Origin: an uncultured Bacteroidales bacterium
GTDB taxonomy: Bacteria; Bacteroidota; Bacteroidia; Bacteroidales; Bacteroidaceae
Assembly: GCA_937876995.1 (NCBI GenBank)
Contig: CALEFD010000050.1
Span: 1 to 29,651 of the forward strand
Length of the DNA stretch: 29,651 bases
Direction of reading: 5' to 3'
The notes under the pieces were generated by a model that saw only the letters and a list, made by a program, of their open reading frames with translations, was not told where the DNA came from and did no database searches. Both the position numbers and the translations under genes were made by a program. Below are positions 15,471-22,790 of this stretch, piece after piece; the first letter of the stretch is position 1, and each line of letters starts with the position of its first letter.

Positions 15471-16820
15471 ATGAAACTAAGAGAAAAATTGTTTCAGAGA
15501 CTTTCCACTCTGATTCGTGAGACAACACGTCTGAATGACTATGTGGATACATCTGCTGCAGAGAAGTCCATACGTAACAATATCTATTTCCGTGGTCCCA
15601 ATGCGTGGATTTTGGCTATAGCCATCATCATTGCCTCTGTTGGACTCAATGTCAACTCCATTCCAGTCATTATTGGTGCTATGCTAATATCGCCACTAAT
15701 GGGACCTATCTTTGGAGTAGGCTTAGGGTTAGGTATCAATGATATGCAACTTATAAAGTCATCTGGCAAAAACCTACTAATAATGGTAACTATCAGTCTT
15801 GTTGCATCTTTTGTTTACTTTATGATTACTCCGCTTAACCTTAACGATCCAAGTGAACTGCTTGCTCGCACAAATCCTACTATTTACGACGTGCTTATAG
15901 CTCTTGCCGGTGGTTTTGCCGGTATCCTGGAACAGTGTCGCAAAGATAAAGGGACTGTATTTGCAGGTGTTGCAATAGCCACAGCACTTATGCCGCCACT
16001 CTGTACAGCAGGTTTTGGATTAGCCAGTGGTAACTTTGGCTACTTTTTAGGGGCTGCTTATTTGTTTGTTATCAACTGCATTTTTATAATGCTTGCAACC
16101 TACATTAGTGTCAAATACTTTGGTTTTCGAGAAGTGGCTTTTGCTGATGCTCTCTCTCAGCGTCGCACGCGAACTTTTAGTACTATACTAATTATCCTTT
16201 TTATTGTTCCCAGCATCTGGTCGGCAGTCATTTTTATCCGTCAAAACAACTTTGAGTGTAATGCCAATTCATTTGCTGAACAGTGTAAGGTGTATGGGCG
16301 CACCATACTCTATGATTACAAGATAGATCATTCTGATGGTTCTGTTGTAAGCCTCTTCTTCTCAGGTGATCCGCTTACGGAGCAGTCGCGACGTGATCTT
16401 CTTGCACAAGCTGCTGAATTCGGCATCAAAGAGGAACAGGTTATTATTAATGAATATACAACTACTGCTCAGGAGAATAATATAGAACTTGTGAAAAGTA
16501 TTTACGATAAGATGGATGCCGAAGTATCTCGTCGCGATGCAGAGATTAGCACTCTACGTCAGCAGTTGGCTGCCTCTACAAAGGAGGAACTACCATATGT
16601 GCAAATAGCACGTGAAGTTATGGGCATATATCCCTTTGTTAATGATGTAGTGCTGACCAGTGGTGCTATCGTTCGCGCAGACTCTCTTGTTGCTGTTCCT
16701 ACTTTTTCGGTTTTGGTACGTTCTGACTCTATATTATCATCAACACAACTGACGCAACTCTCAGAGTGGCTTCGCGTACGTTTGGCTACCGATATGGAGG
16801 TGATAGTTCTACAACCATAG
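15471..16820 (+). CDS. DUF389 family membrane protein with soluble C-terminal domain
   Basis: The 449-residue protein belongs to the DUF389 (TIGR00341-like) membrane family; its function is not established. The ATG at 15471 begins a charged N-terminus. The frame extends to 15357, but that part crosses the promoter. Conserved parts are IRNNIYFRGPNAWILAIAIIIASVGLN (34-60), IIGAMLISPLMGPI (67-80), the GFAGILEQ region near 148-155 and AIATALMPPLCTAGFGL (168-184). About six membrane segments lie between 44 and 216, and one more at 238-256. The last 190 residues are soluble, with a short coiled coil (about 345-365), and are probably periplasmic. Such an extension is not in the shortest family members. 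It is followed by a gene-free stretch with a hairpin array. Confidence 0.85.
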   Translation: MKLREKLFQRLSTLIRETTRLNDYVDTSAAEKSIRNNIYFRGPNAWILAIAIIIASVGLNVNSIPVIIGAMLISPLMGPIFGVGLGLGINDMQLIKSSGKNLLIMVTISLVASFVYFMITPLNLNDPSELLARTNPTIYDVLIALAGGFAGILEQCRKDKGTVFAGVAIATALMPPLCTAGFGLASGNFGYFLGAAYLFVINCIFIMLATYISVKYFGFREVAFADALSQRRTRTFSTILIILFIVPSIWSAVIFIRQNNFECNANSFAEQCKVYGRTILYDYKIDHSDGSVVSLFFSGDPLTEQSRRDLLAQAAEFGIKEEQVIINEYTTTAQENNIELVKSIYDKMDAEVSRRDAEISTLRQQLAASTKEELPYVQIAREVMGIYPFVNDVVLTSGAIVRADSLVAVPTFSVLVRSDSILSSTQLTQLSEWLRVRLATDMEVIVLQP

Positions 16821-16885
16821 TATATAGATGATATATAATATAAGTGGAGTAATAATAGAAACAAAATGCAAGTGAATTAAAGAAC

Positions 16886-17091
16886 TAATCAAAGATTATT
16901 TGGTCCGAAGGACTCACGCGTAGCGTGATAATATAAATAAGGTCTTATTAATCGAAGATTAATTGGCGCGAAGCGCACTTCCGGAGGAAGCCTGAGTAAA
17001 TAAGGTAAAAGCTTCACAAAATAGAAAATTAATTGGTCCGAAGGACGCATCCGGAGGATGCCAGAGTAAATAAGGTAAAAGCTTCACAAAA
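16886..17091. repeat. Array of triloop mini-hairpins in three degenerate tandem units
   Basis: Eight adjacent small hairpins with three-base loops occur here. Unit 1: TAATC-AAA-GATTA (16886-16898), GTCC-GAA-GGAC (16903-16913), TCACGC-GTA-GCGTGA (16914-16928). Unit 2: ATTAATC-GAA-GATTAAT (16947-16963), GCGC-GAA-GCGC (16966-16976), CTTCC-GGA-GGAAG (16978-16990). Unit 3: GTCC-GAA-GGAC (17036-17046), GCATCC-GGA-GGATGC (17047-17061). Units 2 and 3 are offset by exactly 70 bases and share an identical 28-base tail (16994-17021 and 17064-17091). Unit 1 has a partial tail. Seven of the eight loops are GNA closed by C-G. The array follows the DUF389 stop by 66 bases and ends in a terminator. I do not recognise it as a named family. 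Confidence 0.85.
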
Positions 17092-17120
17092 AAAAGAAGT
17101 CAGATTGACTTCTTTTTTTT
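17088..17120. terminator. Bidirectional terminator shared by the DUF389 gene and ssrA
   Basis: A perfect 15-bp stem (17088-17102 with 17106-17120), AAGAAGTCA/TGACTTCTT at its core, has a GAT loop. It gives a run of eight T on either strand. It closes the plus-strand transcript through the hairpin array and lies directly after the 3' end of the minus-strand ssrA. Confidence 0.93.
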
Positions 17121-17121
17121 G

Positions 17122-17515
17122 TGGAGCTGGAGGGAGTCGAACCCTCGTCCAAACGAGGAAATACTACGCTTTCTACAGGCTTATCTTCGTTTTGATTTTC
17201 GTGATCCAATATGACCGAAGCTACCGGATTGAACCCTTAGTTCCTAAAAACTTCATCCATAGAGCGGAACATCCACAGACTATCTCCGATTTAGCCGCAC
17301 CACCATATCGACGAGCTTCAGAGCATTAGCTTTCGGGTGATGTCTTGTCTCAGCACCTTGTGCCGAGATTAAGCAGATCTACTGTTCTTCGATCAAGCAG
17401 CAAGAGCAAAATTATTATTGCCAGATAATTTTTTACCATCGTTTTATAGTGCTGATAGAGAGCGCACTGCCTGCTTACGCACCATTCCTGCCCGCTGTCA
17501 AAACCAAACAGCCCC
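17122..17515 (-). ncRNA. ssrA: Transfer-messenger RNA (tmRNA)
   Basis: tmRNA rescues stalled ribosomes and tags the unfinished protein for degradation, together with SmpB. The 5' end GGGGCTGTTTGGTTTTGACAG is the conserved tRNA-like start. The 3' end carries the T arm (GGGTTCGACTCCC) and CAGCTCC, which pairs with the 5' GGGGCTG with one wobble. The tag frame is at 17393-17422, with resume codon GGC, encoding GNNNFALAA followed by TGA. CCA is not encoded. Length is about 394 bases, normal for one-piece tmRNA. smpB is not in the window. Confidence 0.95.
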
Positions 17516-17536
17516 ATTTATTGGTGTTTTACGGTG

Positions 17537-17544
17537 CAAATGTA
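17537..17544 (-). promoter_or_regulatory. -7 element of the ssrA promoter
   Basis: TACATTTG on the minus strand is a perfect -7 box, about 22 bases before the mature tmRNA 5' end. The rny terminator directly precedes it, so ssrA is likely transcribed alone. The nearest TTG is at a 13-base spacing, too short for a standard -33 box. Confidence 0.5.
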
Positions 17545-17550
17545 CAAAAA

Positions 17551-17590
17551 GTAAAAACAAAAACCCGCCATCTTAAAACTTTTTGGCGGG
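17551..17590 (-). terminator. Intrinsic terminator of rny
   Basis: On the minus strand, CCCGCCA pairs with TGGCGGG (17584-17590 with 17564-17570) across a 13-base loop, followed by a T-rich tail (TTTTTGTTTTT). Confidence 0.85.
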
Positions 17591-17620
17591 CTTTGTCATT
17601 TAAAGTATCTTAGAAACTGT

Positions 17621-19150
17621 TTAACGAGCGTAATTTACAGCTCTTGTTTCGCGGATTACTGTTATCTTGACTTGACCCGGATAGGTCATTTCGTTCTGAA
17701 TCTTTTGTGCAATTTCTGACGACAATTGTTCTGTCTGCTTATCATCAATCTTGTCTGCTCCTACAATTACACGAAGCTCGCGTCCTGCCTGAATTGCGTA
17801 TGTCTTTGTTACGCCAGGATAAGATAATGCAATATTTTCCAAATCTTTGAGACGTTTAATGTAAGCCTCTACTATCTCTCTACGTGCTCCAGGACGTGCT
17901 CCGGAAATAGCATCACAAATCTGAACAATAGGAGCAATCAGACTCTGCATCTCTATCTCTTCGTGGTGAGCACCAATTGCATTGCAAATATCAGGTTTCT
18001 CTTTATACTTTTCAGCCAGATGCATACCATATTCTGCGTGAGCCATCTCTGTCTCTTCATCAGGCACCTTACCTATATCGTGTAACAGACCTGCGCGTTT
18101 TGCCTTCTTAGGATTCAAACCAAGTTCTGAAGCCATTACTGCACACAAATTTGCAGTTTCTCTGGCGTGCTGAAGCAGATTCTGTCCGTATGATGAACGG
18201 TATTTCATCTTACCAATCATACGGATAAGCTCAGGATGTAATCCGTGAATACCCAAATCTATAGTAGTGCGCTTACCTGTTTCAATAATCTCTTCTTCTA
18301 CCTGATGCTGAACCTTAGCTACCACCTCTTCAATACGTGCAGGGTGAATACGACCATCGGTTACAAGCTGATGCAGTGCCAAACGTGCTATTTCACGTCT
18401 TACAGGATCGAAAGCAGAAATTACAATAGCTTCCGGAGTATCATCTACTACTATTTCAACACCGCAGGCCGATTCTATAGCGCGAATGTTTCTACCCTCT
18501 CTACCAATAATTCTACCCTTCATTTCGTCGTTTTCAATATGGAAAACGGTAGTTGAATTTTCTATGGCAGTTTCTGTTCCAATACGCTGAATAGTCTGAA
18601 TTACTATCTTTTTGGCCTCTTTGTTTGCTGTCATCTTAGCATCATCAATAATATCATTGATGTACGATGCAGCCTCGGTTTTAGCCTCTTCTTTTAGAGA
18701 TTCTATCAGTCTCTCTTTTGCGTCTTCTGCAGAAAGTCCGCTGATGAACTCTAATTTTTCGCGTTCCTGTGCCTGGAGTCTTTCTAATTCTTCTTTTTTC
18801 TCATCTATGAAAACCATCTGTGCTTCCAGATTCTCTTTTACGGAATCTATATCGCGATGTTTTCTCTGAAGATCTTCCTGACGCTGATTAAGTTGCATCT
18901 CTTTTTGGCGTAAACGATTTTCGTTCTGCTGCATTTTCTGTTCGCGTTGCTGAACTTCCTTTTCTAATTCCGCCTTTTTGTTCAGGAACTTTTCTTTTAC
19001 CTCAAGAAGTTTATCACGTTTTATGGCTTCTGCATGTGATTCAGCCTCTTCAAGTCTTTGCTGTACTCTCTTATTTAGTTTGCTGTTGGATAGTATGTAT
19101 GCGCATACTGCACCAATCACTAAACCGATAAATCCAAAAATTATACCCAT
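17621..19150 (-). CDS. rny: Ribonuclease Y
   Basis: RNase Y is a membrane-anchored endoribonuclease that initiates mRNA decay. The 509 residues show an N-terminal membrane segment (about 3-21) and a long charged coiled coil (about 25-190). A KH RNA-binding domain has GRIIGREGRN at 212-221, and an HD hydrolase domain has HD at 357-358 (GLLHDIGKVPDE). Length is standard. The start at 19150 is supported by a purine-rich AGGAG 5 bases upstream, uncommon in this genome, where most genes have no clear ribosome-binding site. zapA lies 89 bases upstream. The gap holds a 7-bp hairpin (CATTGTT/AACAATG, 19178-19196). Confidence 0.96.
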   Translation of the reverse strand: MGIIFGFIGLVIGAVCAYILSNSKLNKRVQQRLEEAESHAEAIKRDKLLEVKEKFLNKKAELEKEVQQREQKMQQNENRLRQKEMQLNQRQEDLQRKHRDIDSVKENLEAQMVFIDEKKEELERLQAQEREKLEFISGLSAEDAKERLIESLKEEAKTEAASYINDIIDDAKMTANKEAKKIVIQTIQRIGTETAIENSTTVFHIENDEMKGRIIGREGRNIRAIESACGVEIVVDDTPEAIVISAFDPVRREIARLALHQLVTDGRIHPARIEEVVAKVQHQVEEEIIETGKRTTIDLGIHGLHPELIRMIGKMKYRSSYGQNLLQHARETANLCAVMASELGLNPKKAKRAGLLHDIGKVPDEETEMAHAEYGMHLAEKYKEKPDICNAIGAHHEEIEMQSLIAPIVQICDAISGARPGARREIVEAYIKRLKDLENIALSYPGVTKTYAIQAGRELRVIVGADKIDDKQTEQLSSEIAQKIQNEMTYPGQVKITVIRETRAVNYAR

Positions 19151-19239
19151 ATCTTCTCCTTTTTTATAATATTAAAGCATTGTTGATGAAACAATGTATT
19201 TCACCAAATGCATAAAATTTTCAGTTATGGAACGGAGAA

Positions 19240-19557
19240 TTATTCTTCTTTATGATTTTCTGATGTTGCCTCGTCCTCAAGGAATGATTCAAGTTCGTCA
19301 CTTAACTGTTGAATCTTATCCTTGTAGGGCATCGTATCGTTGAAATTTTCCCACTTCATATTAACCATAGCTATATGTATGGCTACCATTGTGTAATATT
19401 TCTCATTGCTCAGTAGTGGAAATTTTCCTTTATATCTACTGAGCGTGCTATTGATACGTCTGGCAGCTTCACGATACATATACTCTTCGCTTCTTTTAAT
19501 TTTAAGCGGATAGTATGTGCCACCAACCTGTAGTTTAATCTCCAATTCCTCTTCCAT
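19240..19557 (-). CDS. zapA: Cell division protein ZapA
   Basis: ZapA promotes bundling of FtsZ filaments in the division ring. The 105-residue protein has the family's N-terminal domain (IKLQVGGTYYPLKIKRSEEYMYREAARRINS) and a C-terminal helix for tetramerization, ending in an acidic tail. Length is typical. It follows a coiled-coil gene by 12 bases and precedes rny, an order I associate with Bacteroidales genomes. The two small genes are very likely co-transcribed. Confidence 0.85.
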   Translation of the reverse strand: MEEELEIKLQVGGTYYPLKIKRSEEYMYREAARRINSTLSRYKGKFPLLSNEKYYTMVAIHIAMVNMKWENFNDTMPYKDKIQQLSDELESFLEDEATSENHKEE

Positions 19558-19569
19558 TGCGTTTAATTA

Positions 19570-19863
19570 TTAAACATTCAACAAGTCAATGCAATGGTCT
19601 ATCTCTCTCACCAATCTGTTAATTCTCTGTTTCGTGTCATCTATGTCTTGACCGGAAACTTCCAGAACCTTAGATTGTTTCAGGGTTTGATACGATTCTG
19701 TTAAATTGGCAAGATTGTTTCGGAGCTGTTCGTTTTCCCTCTTTTCTGTTTCAAGCAGGGCAATCAGCTCTCTGTTTTTGTCTTTTAAATTTTCGTAGAG
19801 ATCCATCAGTTTCCTAATTTTACTCTCGAAATCTTCTACCAATTTGGAATCTTCATCAGTCAT
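19570..19863 (-). CDS. Small coiled-coil protein, ZapB-like
   Basis: The 97-residue protein is almost entirely helical and acidic/basic, with heptad patterning through residues 5-70 (FESKIRKLMDLYENLKDKNR, then LLETEKRENEQLRNNLANL). There is no signal peptide or membrane segment. Its size, coiled coil and position directly upstream of zapA suggest a partner of ZapA, similar in role to ZapB of proteobacteria. Sequence similarity to ZapB cannot be verified here, so the role is an inference. It is first in the small operon and has a -7 box in front. Confidence 0.65.
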   Translation of the reverse strand: MTDEDSKLVEDFESKIRKLMDLYENLKDKNRELIALLETEKRENEQLRNNLANLTESYQTLKQSKVLEVSGQDIDDTKQRINRLVREIDHCIDLLNV

Positions 19864-19894
19864 TGTTCTGACTATCTTTGCCTGTTAAACGTTA

Positions 19895-19902
19895 CAAAAG
19901 TA
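19895..19902 (-). promoter_or_regulatory. -7 element of the coiled-coil/zapA operon
   Basis: TACTTTTG on the minus strand is a perfect -7 box about 32 bases before the ATG at 19863. It lies inside the palindrome GTTAC-AAAA-GTAAC (19891-19904). No clear -33 box is seen. Confidence 0.5.
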
Positions 19903-19931
19903 ACAAAAATCAAATTAAAGCACGCAGAAAA

Positions 19932-20591
19932 TTATCTGTTTTTTAGCAATTCTCTTGCAGCTTCTATATCTTCCTTCTTTTTAGGTTCTTTTTTAGCCAA
20001 TCTTATCATTTGGAAAGCATATTCAGTCATCCAGGGTTCAGAGAAACCTAAGTGTTGCTGATACTGACGAATATTGAAAACTGTTTTGTAACTTGCTTCG
20101 TCTTTCCAACTATTGTTGGTCATAATTTTGTGTACAGAATCTTCTGTAAGGGTGTACAAGGCTTTCTTTAAGAAATTAGGCACACGGAATTTCCATTTCA
20201 TTATAGTGCCAATCTGCATCATCAAATCACTGCTGAAGCCCTGGAATTGGAACATATATGCCTGTACCTGATTTACGTTCTTGCAGTTCTTACGAATAGA
20301 AGAATCTATCTCTTTGAAGAAATTGTCGCTCATTCCATACAACTGTGAGAGCATTTTTTTACAACGGGATTTTTCTGCTATTCCCAATTTGTTGTTTTGT
20401 GTAGGAATTTTAAGACTTCTTTTGAATGTAGCCAAATCGGGAAGCATATTGATATTTGTTATACCTGACCTTCCGGCTATCTCGGCCTGGAAATAGACTC
20501 TGATAAGAGTCATGAAGTCTTCCATTCCTCCAATGTTTTCTAATTTTTCTTCTGCTTGTTTTTTGCCAAAAATATTGTTAAAAATTCCCAT
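19932..20591 (-). CDS. Conserved protein of unknown function, 219 residues
   Basis: I do not recognise this gene. It encodes a soluble, basic, largely helical protein without signal peptide or membrane segment. The N-terminus is MGIFNNIFGKKQAEEK, a short amphipathic stretch. The middle is Met- and Phe-rich (QAYMFQFQGFSSDLMMQIG), and the C-terminal helix is Lys-rich (KKEPKKKEDIEAARELLKNR). No enzymatic motif is evident. It is separated from the zap operon by a 68-base gap that carries the zap promoter, and its 5' end is divergent from gapA. A one-mismatch -7 box (TACTTTCG, 20641-20648, minus strand) is its likely promoter. The coding frame is long and codon use is similar to neighbours, so it is a real gene. 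Confidence 0.75.
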   Translation of the reverse strand: MGIFNNIFGKKQAEEKLENIGGMEDFMTLIRVYFQAEIAGRSGITNINMLPDLATFKRSLKIPTQNNKLGIAEKSRCKKMLSQLYGMSDNFFKEIDSSIRKNCKNVNQVQAYMFQFQGFSSDLMMQIGTIMKWKFRVPNFLKKALYTLTEDSVHKIMTNNSWKDEASYKTVFNIRQYQQHLGFSEPWMTEYAFQMIRLAKKEPKKKEDIEAARELLKNR

Positions 20592-20660
20592 TATGATAAT
20601 CTTAATTTGTTTTAACCATATTAAGTTTTGTAATTTGTCGCGAAAGTAAAAAGAATTTCT

Positions 20661-20668
20661 TAATTTTG
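20661..20668 (+). promoter_or_regulatory. -7 element of the gapA promoter
   Basis: TAATTTTG is a perfect -7 box, with TTTG (20634-20637) 23 bases upstream. The leader of about 50 bases contains two short palindromes, CCGTTTTAACGG (20671-20682) and GTTTTAATTAAAAC (20707-20720). Confidence 0.5.
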
Positions 20669-20727
20669 CACCGTTTTAACGGACAAAGTGAATTTTAATA
20701 TATTACGTTTTAATTAAAACAAACAAA

Positions 20728-21726
20728 ATGATTAAACTAGGTATTAATGGTTTCGGTCGTATCGGACGTATGGTTTTCCGTGCAGCCGTTGAGAATTTCG
20801 GTAACGACATCACAGTCGTAGGTATCAATGACCTTTTGGATCCAGATTATCTGGCATACATGCTGAAGTATGATTCAGTTCATGGTCAGTTCAACCACGA
20901 CATTCAGGTTGAAGGTAACTATATGATCGTTGATGGCAACAAGATTCAGATCTTCGCTGAAAAAGATCCAATGAACATCACATGGGGTGCTCTTGATGTT
21001 GACGTAGTTGTTGAGTCAACAGGTTTCTTCTTGACAGAAGAACTTGCTTCAGCTCACATCAAGGCTGGTGCTAAGAAAGTTATTATGTCAGCTCCTGCAA
21101 AGGATAAGACTCCTATGTTTGTTTATGGTGTTAACGATAAGACTTATGCTGGTCAGCAGATTATCTCTAACGCATCATGTACAACAAACTGTCTTGCTCC
21201 TTTGGCAAAGGTTCTGAACGATAAGTTCGGTGTTGTTCGTGGTTTGATGACAACTGTTCACGCTGCAACTGCTACTCAGAAGACTGTTGACGGTCCTTCA
21301 AAGAAAGACTGGCGCGGTGGTCGCGGTATCTTGGAGAACATCATTCCTTCTTCAACAGGTGCTGCTAAGGCTGTAGGTGTAGTTCTTCCTGAATTGAACG
21401 GTAAATTGACAGGTATGTCTCTTCGCGTTCCTACATCAGACGTTTCTTTCGTTGACCTTACTTGCGAACTCGCTAAGGAAGTTTCATACGATGAAATTTG
21501 CGCTGCTATGAAGGAAGCTTCAGAAGGTGAATTGAAGGGTGTTCTTGGTTACACAGCTGATGCAGTTGTATCAACTGACTTCCGTAACGACGCTCGCACA
21601 TCTATCTTCGACGTTAAGGCAGGTATCCAGCTCGATCCTACTTTCGTTAAGGTTTGTGCATGGTATGATAACGAATGGGGTTATAGCAACAAAGTTTGTG
21701 AAATGGCTCGCGTAATCATGAAGTAA
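20728..21726 (+). CDS. gapA: Glyceraldehyde-3-phosphate dehydrogenase
   Basis: This glycolytic enzyme converts glyceraldehyde-3-phosphate to 1,3-bisphosphoglycerate with NAD and phosphate. The 332 residues include the NAD-binding GINGFGRIGR (5-14). The catalytic cysteine is C151 in SNASCTTNC, followed by the partner His in TTVHAATATQK and the C-terminal WYDNEWGYSNK. Codon choice differs from neighbours: GCT, GTT, AAG and AAC codons dominate, which fits a very highly expressed gene. It has its own promoter and a very strong hairpin after the stop, so it is a single-gene unit. Confidence 0.98.
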   Translation: MIKLGINGFGRIGRMVFRAAVENFGNDITVVGINDLLDPDYLAYMLKYDSVHGQFNHDIQVEGNYMIVDGNKIQIFAEKDPMNITWGALDVDVVVESTGFFLTEELASAHIKAGAKKVIMSAPAKDKTPMFVYGVNDKTYAGQQIISNASCTTNCLAPLAKVLNDKFGVVRGLMTTVHAATATQKTVDGPSKKDWRGGRGILENIIPSSTGAAKAVGVVLPELNGKLTGMSLRVPTSDVSFVDLTCELAKEVSYDEICAAMKEASEGELKGVLGYTADAVVSTDFRNDARTSIFDVKAGIQLDPTFVKVCAWYDNEWGYSNKVCEMARVIMK

Positions 21727-21742
21727 TAACCAATTACAGATA

Positions 21743-21809
21743 AATGATATGACCCCCGAAAGTTATTCAACAAACTTTCGGGGGTCATATCATTATAAAG
21801 GCTTTTTTT
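21743..21809 (+). terminator. Terminator of gapA with a 22-bp perfect stem
   Basis: Bases 21743-21764 pair without mismatch with 21773-21794 (core CCCCCGAAAGTT), closing an 8-base loop. Seven T follow at 21803-21809 after a short spacer. Confidence 0.88.
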
Positions 21810-21819
21810 ATTGATATTC

Positions 21820-21850
21820 TTTGCTGTTTCGGCGCTTTGTATTAATTTTA
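21820..21850 (+). promoter_or_regulatory. Candidate promoter of miaA-lipid kinase-kdsA
   Basis: TTTG (21820-21823), 19 bases, then TAATTTTA (21843-21850), one mismatch from the -7 consensus. The ATG of miaA is 23 bases further. Confidence 0.5.
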
Positions 21851-21872
21851 CCTCTATCTTCTGATATAGTGT

Positions 21873-22787
21873 ATGAAGTATGATTTGATAACAGTGTTAG
21901 GACCAACAGCGTCCGGCAAAACAGCTTTTGCCTCTACGCTTGCCGCAACTATCGGTGGTGAGATTTTGAGTGCGGATAGTCGTCAGGTCTATAGAGGGAT
22001 GGATATAGGTACCGGCAAAGATTTAAAAGACTACGAAATAGATTGCAAACATATTCCTTATCATCTTATAGATATAGTAGATGCCGGCTACAAATATAAT
22101 GTCTTTGAATTTCAAACTGATTTTCTAAAAGCATATAATGAAGTGAATTCGCGGGGCAATATGCCAATAATGTGCGGTGGAACGGGATTATATCTGGAAT
22201 CTATACTGAAAGGGTATAGGTTGATTCCTGTGCCGGAAAATCCTGAATTGAGAGAATCACTTCAAGGTAAGACACTATCTGAACTGACAGAAATACTCAA
22301 AAGTTACAAAACATTGCATAATACAACAGATGTTGATACTACCAAACGTGCAATACGCGCTATAGAGATAGAAGAGTATTACAAACAACACTCTGTTGAA
22401 GCAAATTCATTCCCAAAAATCAACAGTCTGATAGTGGGAATAGATATATCACGTGAATTGCGTAGAGAGAGGATTACCAATAGATTAATATCCAGACTGG
22501 AAGAGGGAATGATAACAGAAGTGGAAAAGTTGTTGCAATCCGGTATTTCAGCAGAAGATTTGATTTATTATGGTTTGGAATATAAATATGTTACACTCTA
22601 TCTGACCGGAAAACTGGAATATCGTTATATGGTGCAGGAATTAGAGGTAGCTATTCATCAATTTGCAAAACGCCAGATGACCTGGTTTAGAGGCATGGAG
22701 AGGCGAGGCTTGCATATTGAATGGTTGCCTTATCAGGATTCTATGGAAGAAAAGGTGGAACGTGTAATTAATTTGATGAATGTGTAA
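21873..22787 (+). CDS. miaA: tRNA dimethylallyltransferase
   Basis: MiaA adds a dimethylallyl group to A37 of tRNAs that read U-starting codons. The 304-residue protein has the P-loop GPTASGKT at 10-17, ADSRQVYRGMDIGTGK near 35-50 and MCGGTGLYLESIL near 90-102. The C-terminal QFAKRQMTWFRGM is the typical tRNA-binding segment. The tRNA-binding insertion is short, as in smaller bacterial MiaA proteins. Bacteroidales can carry two miaA copies; whether a second copy exists here cannot be seen. It is followed after 3 bases by the lipid-kinase gene. Confidence 0.94.
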   Translation: MKYDLITVLGPTASGKTAFASTLAATIGGEILSADSRQVYRGMDIGTGKDLKDYEIDCKHIPYHLIDIVDAGYKYNVFEFQTDFLKAYNEVNSRGNMPIMCGGTGLYLESILKGYRLIPVPENPELRESLQGKTLSELTEILKSYKTLHNTTDVDTTKRAIRAIEIEEYYKQHSVEANSFPKINSLIVGIDISRELRRERITNRLISRLEEGMITEVEKLLQSGISAEDLIYYGLEYKYVTLYLTGKLEYRYMVQELEVAIHQFAKRQMTWFRGMERRGLHIEWLPYQDSMEEKVERVINLMNV

Positions 22788-22790
22788 ATT

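Noticed and set aside
16978..17061. CsrA/RsmA sponge RNA because of GGA in hairpin loops
   Set aside because: Only two of the eight loops are GGA, the others are GAA, GTA or AAA, and Bacteroidetes generally lack CsrA. Stability of GNA triloops explains all loops better.
16886..17091. CRISPR array
   Set aside because: The repeated parts are themselves hairpins with variable stems. There are only two to three units, no unique spacers of constant length between identical repeats, and no cas genes in the window.
17033..17329. 98-residue plus-strand frame across the array and ssrA
   Set aside because: It runs through the terminator and antisense to the tmRNA tRNA-like end, with no promoter and no family resemblance. 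It is an accidental frame.
20707..20720. Palindrome GTTTTAATTAAAAC as a gapA operator
   Set aside because: It is made only of A/T plus one end pair in AT-rich DNA directly before the ATG. Chance is a sufficient explanation without conservation data.
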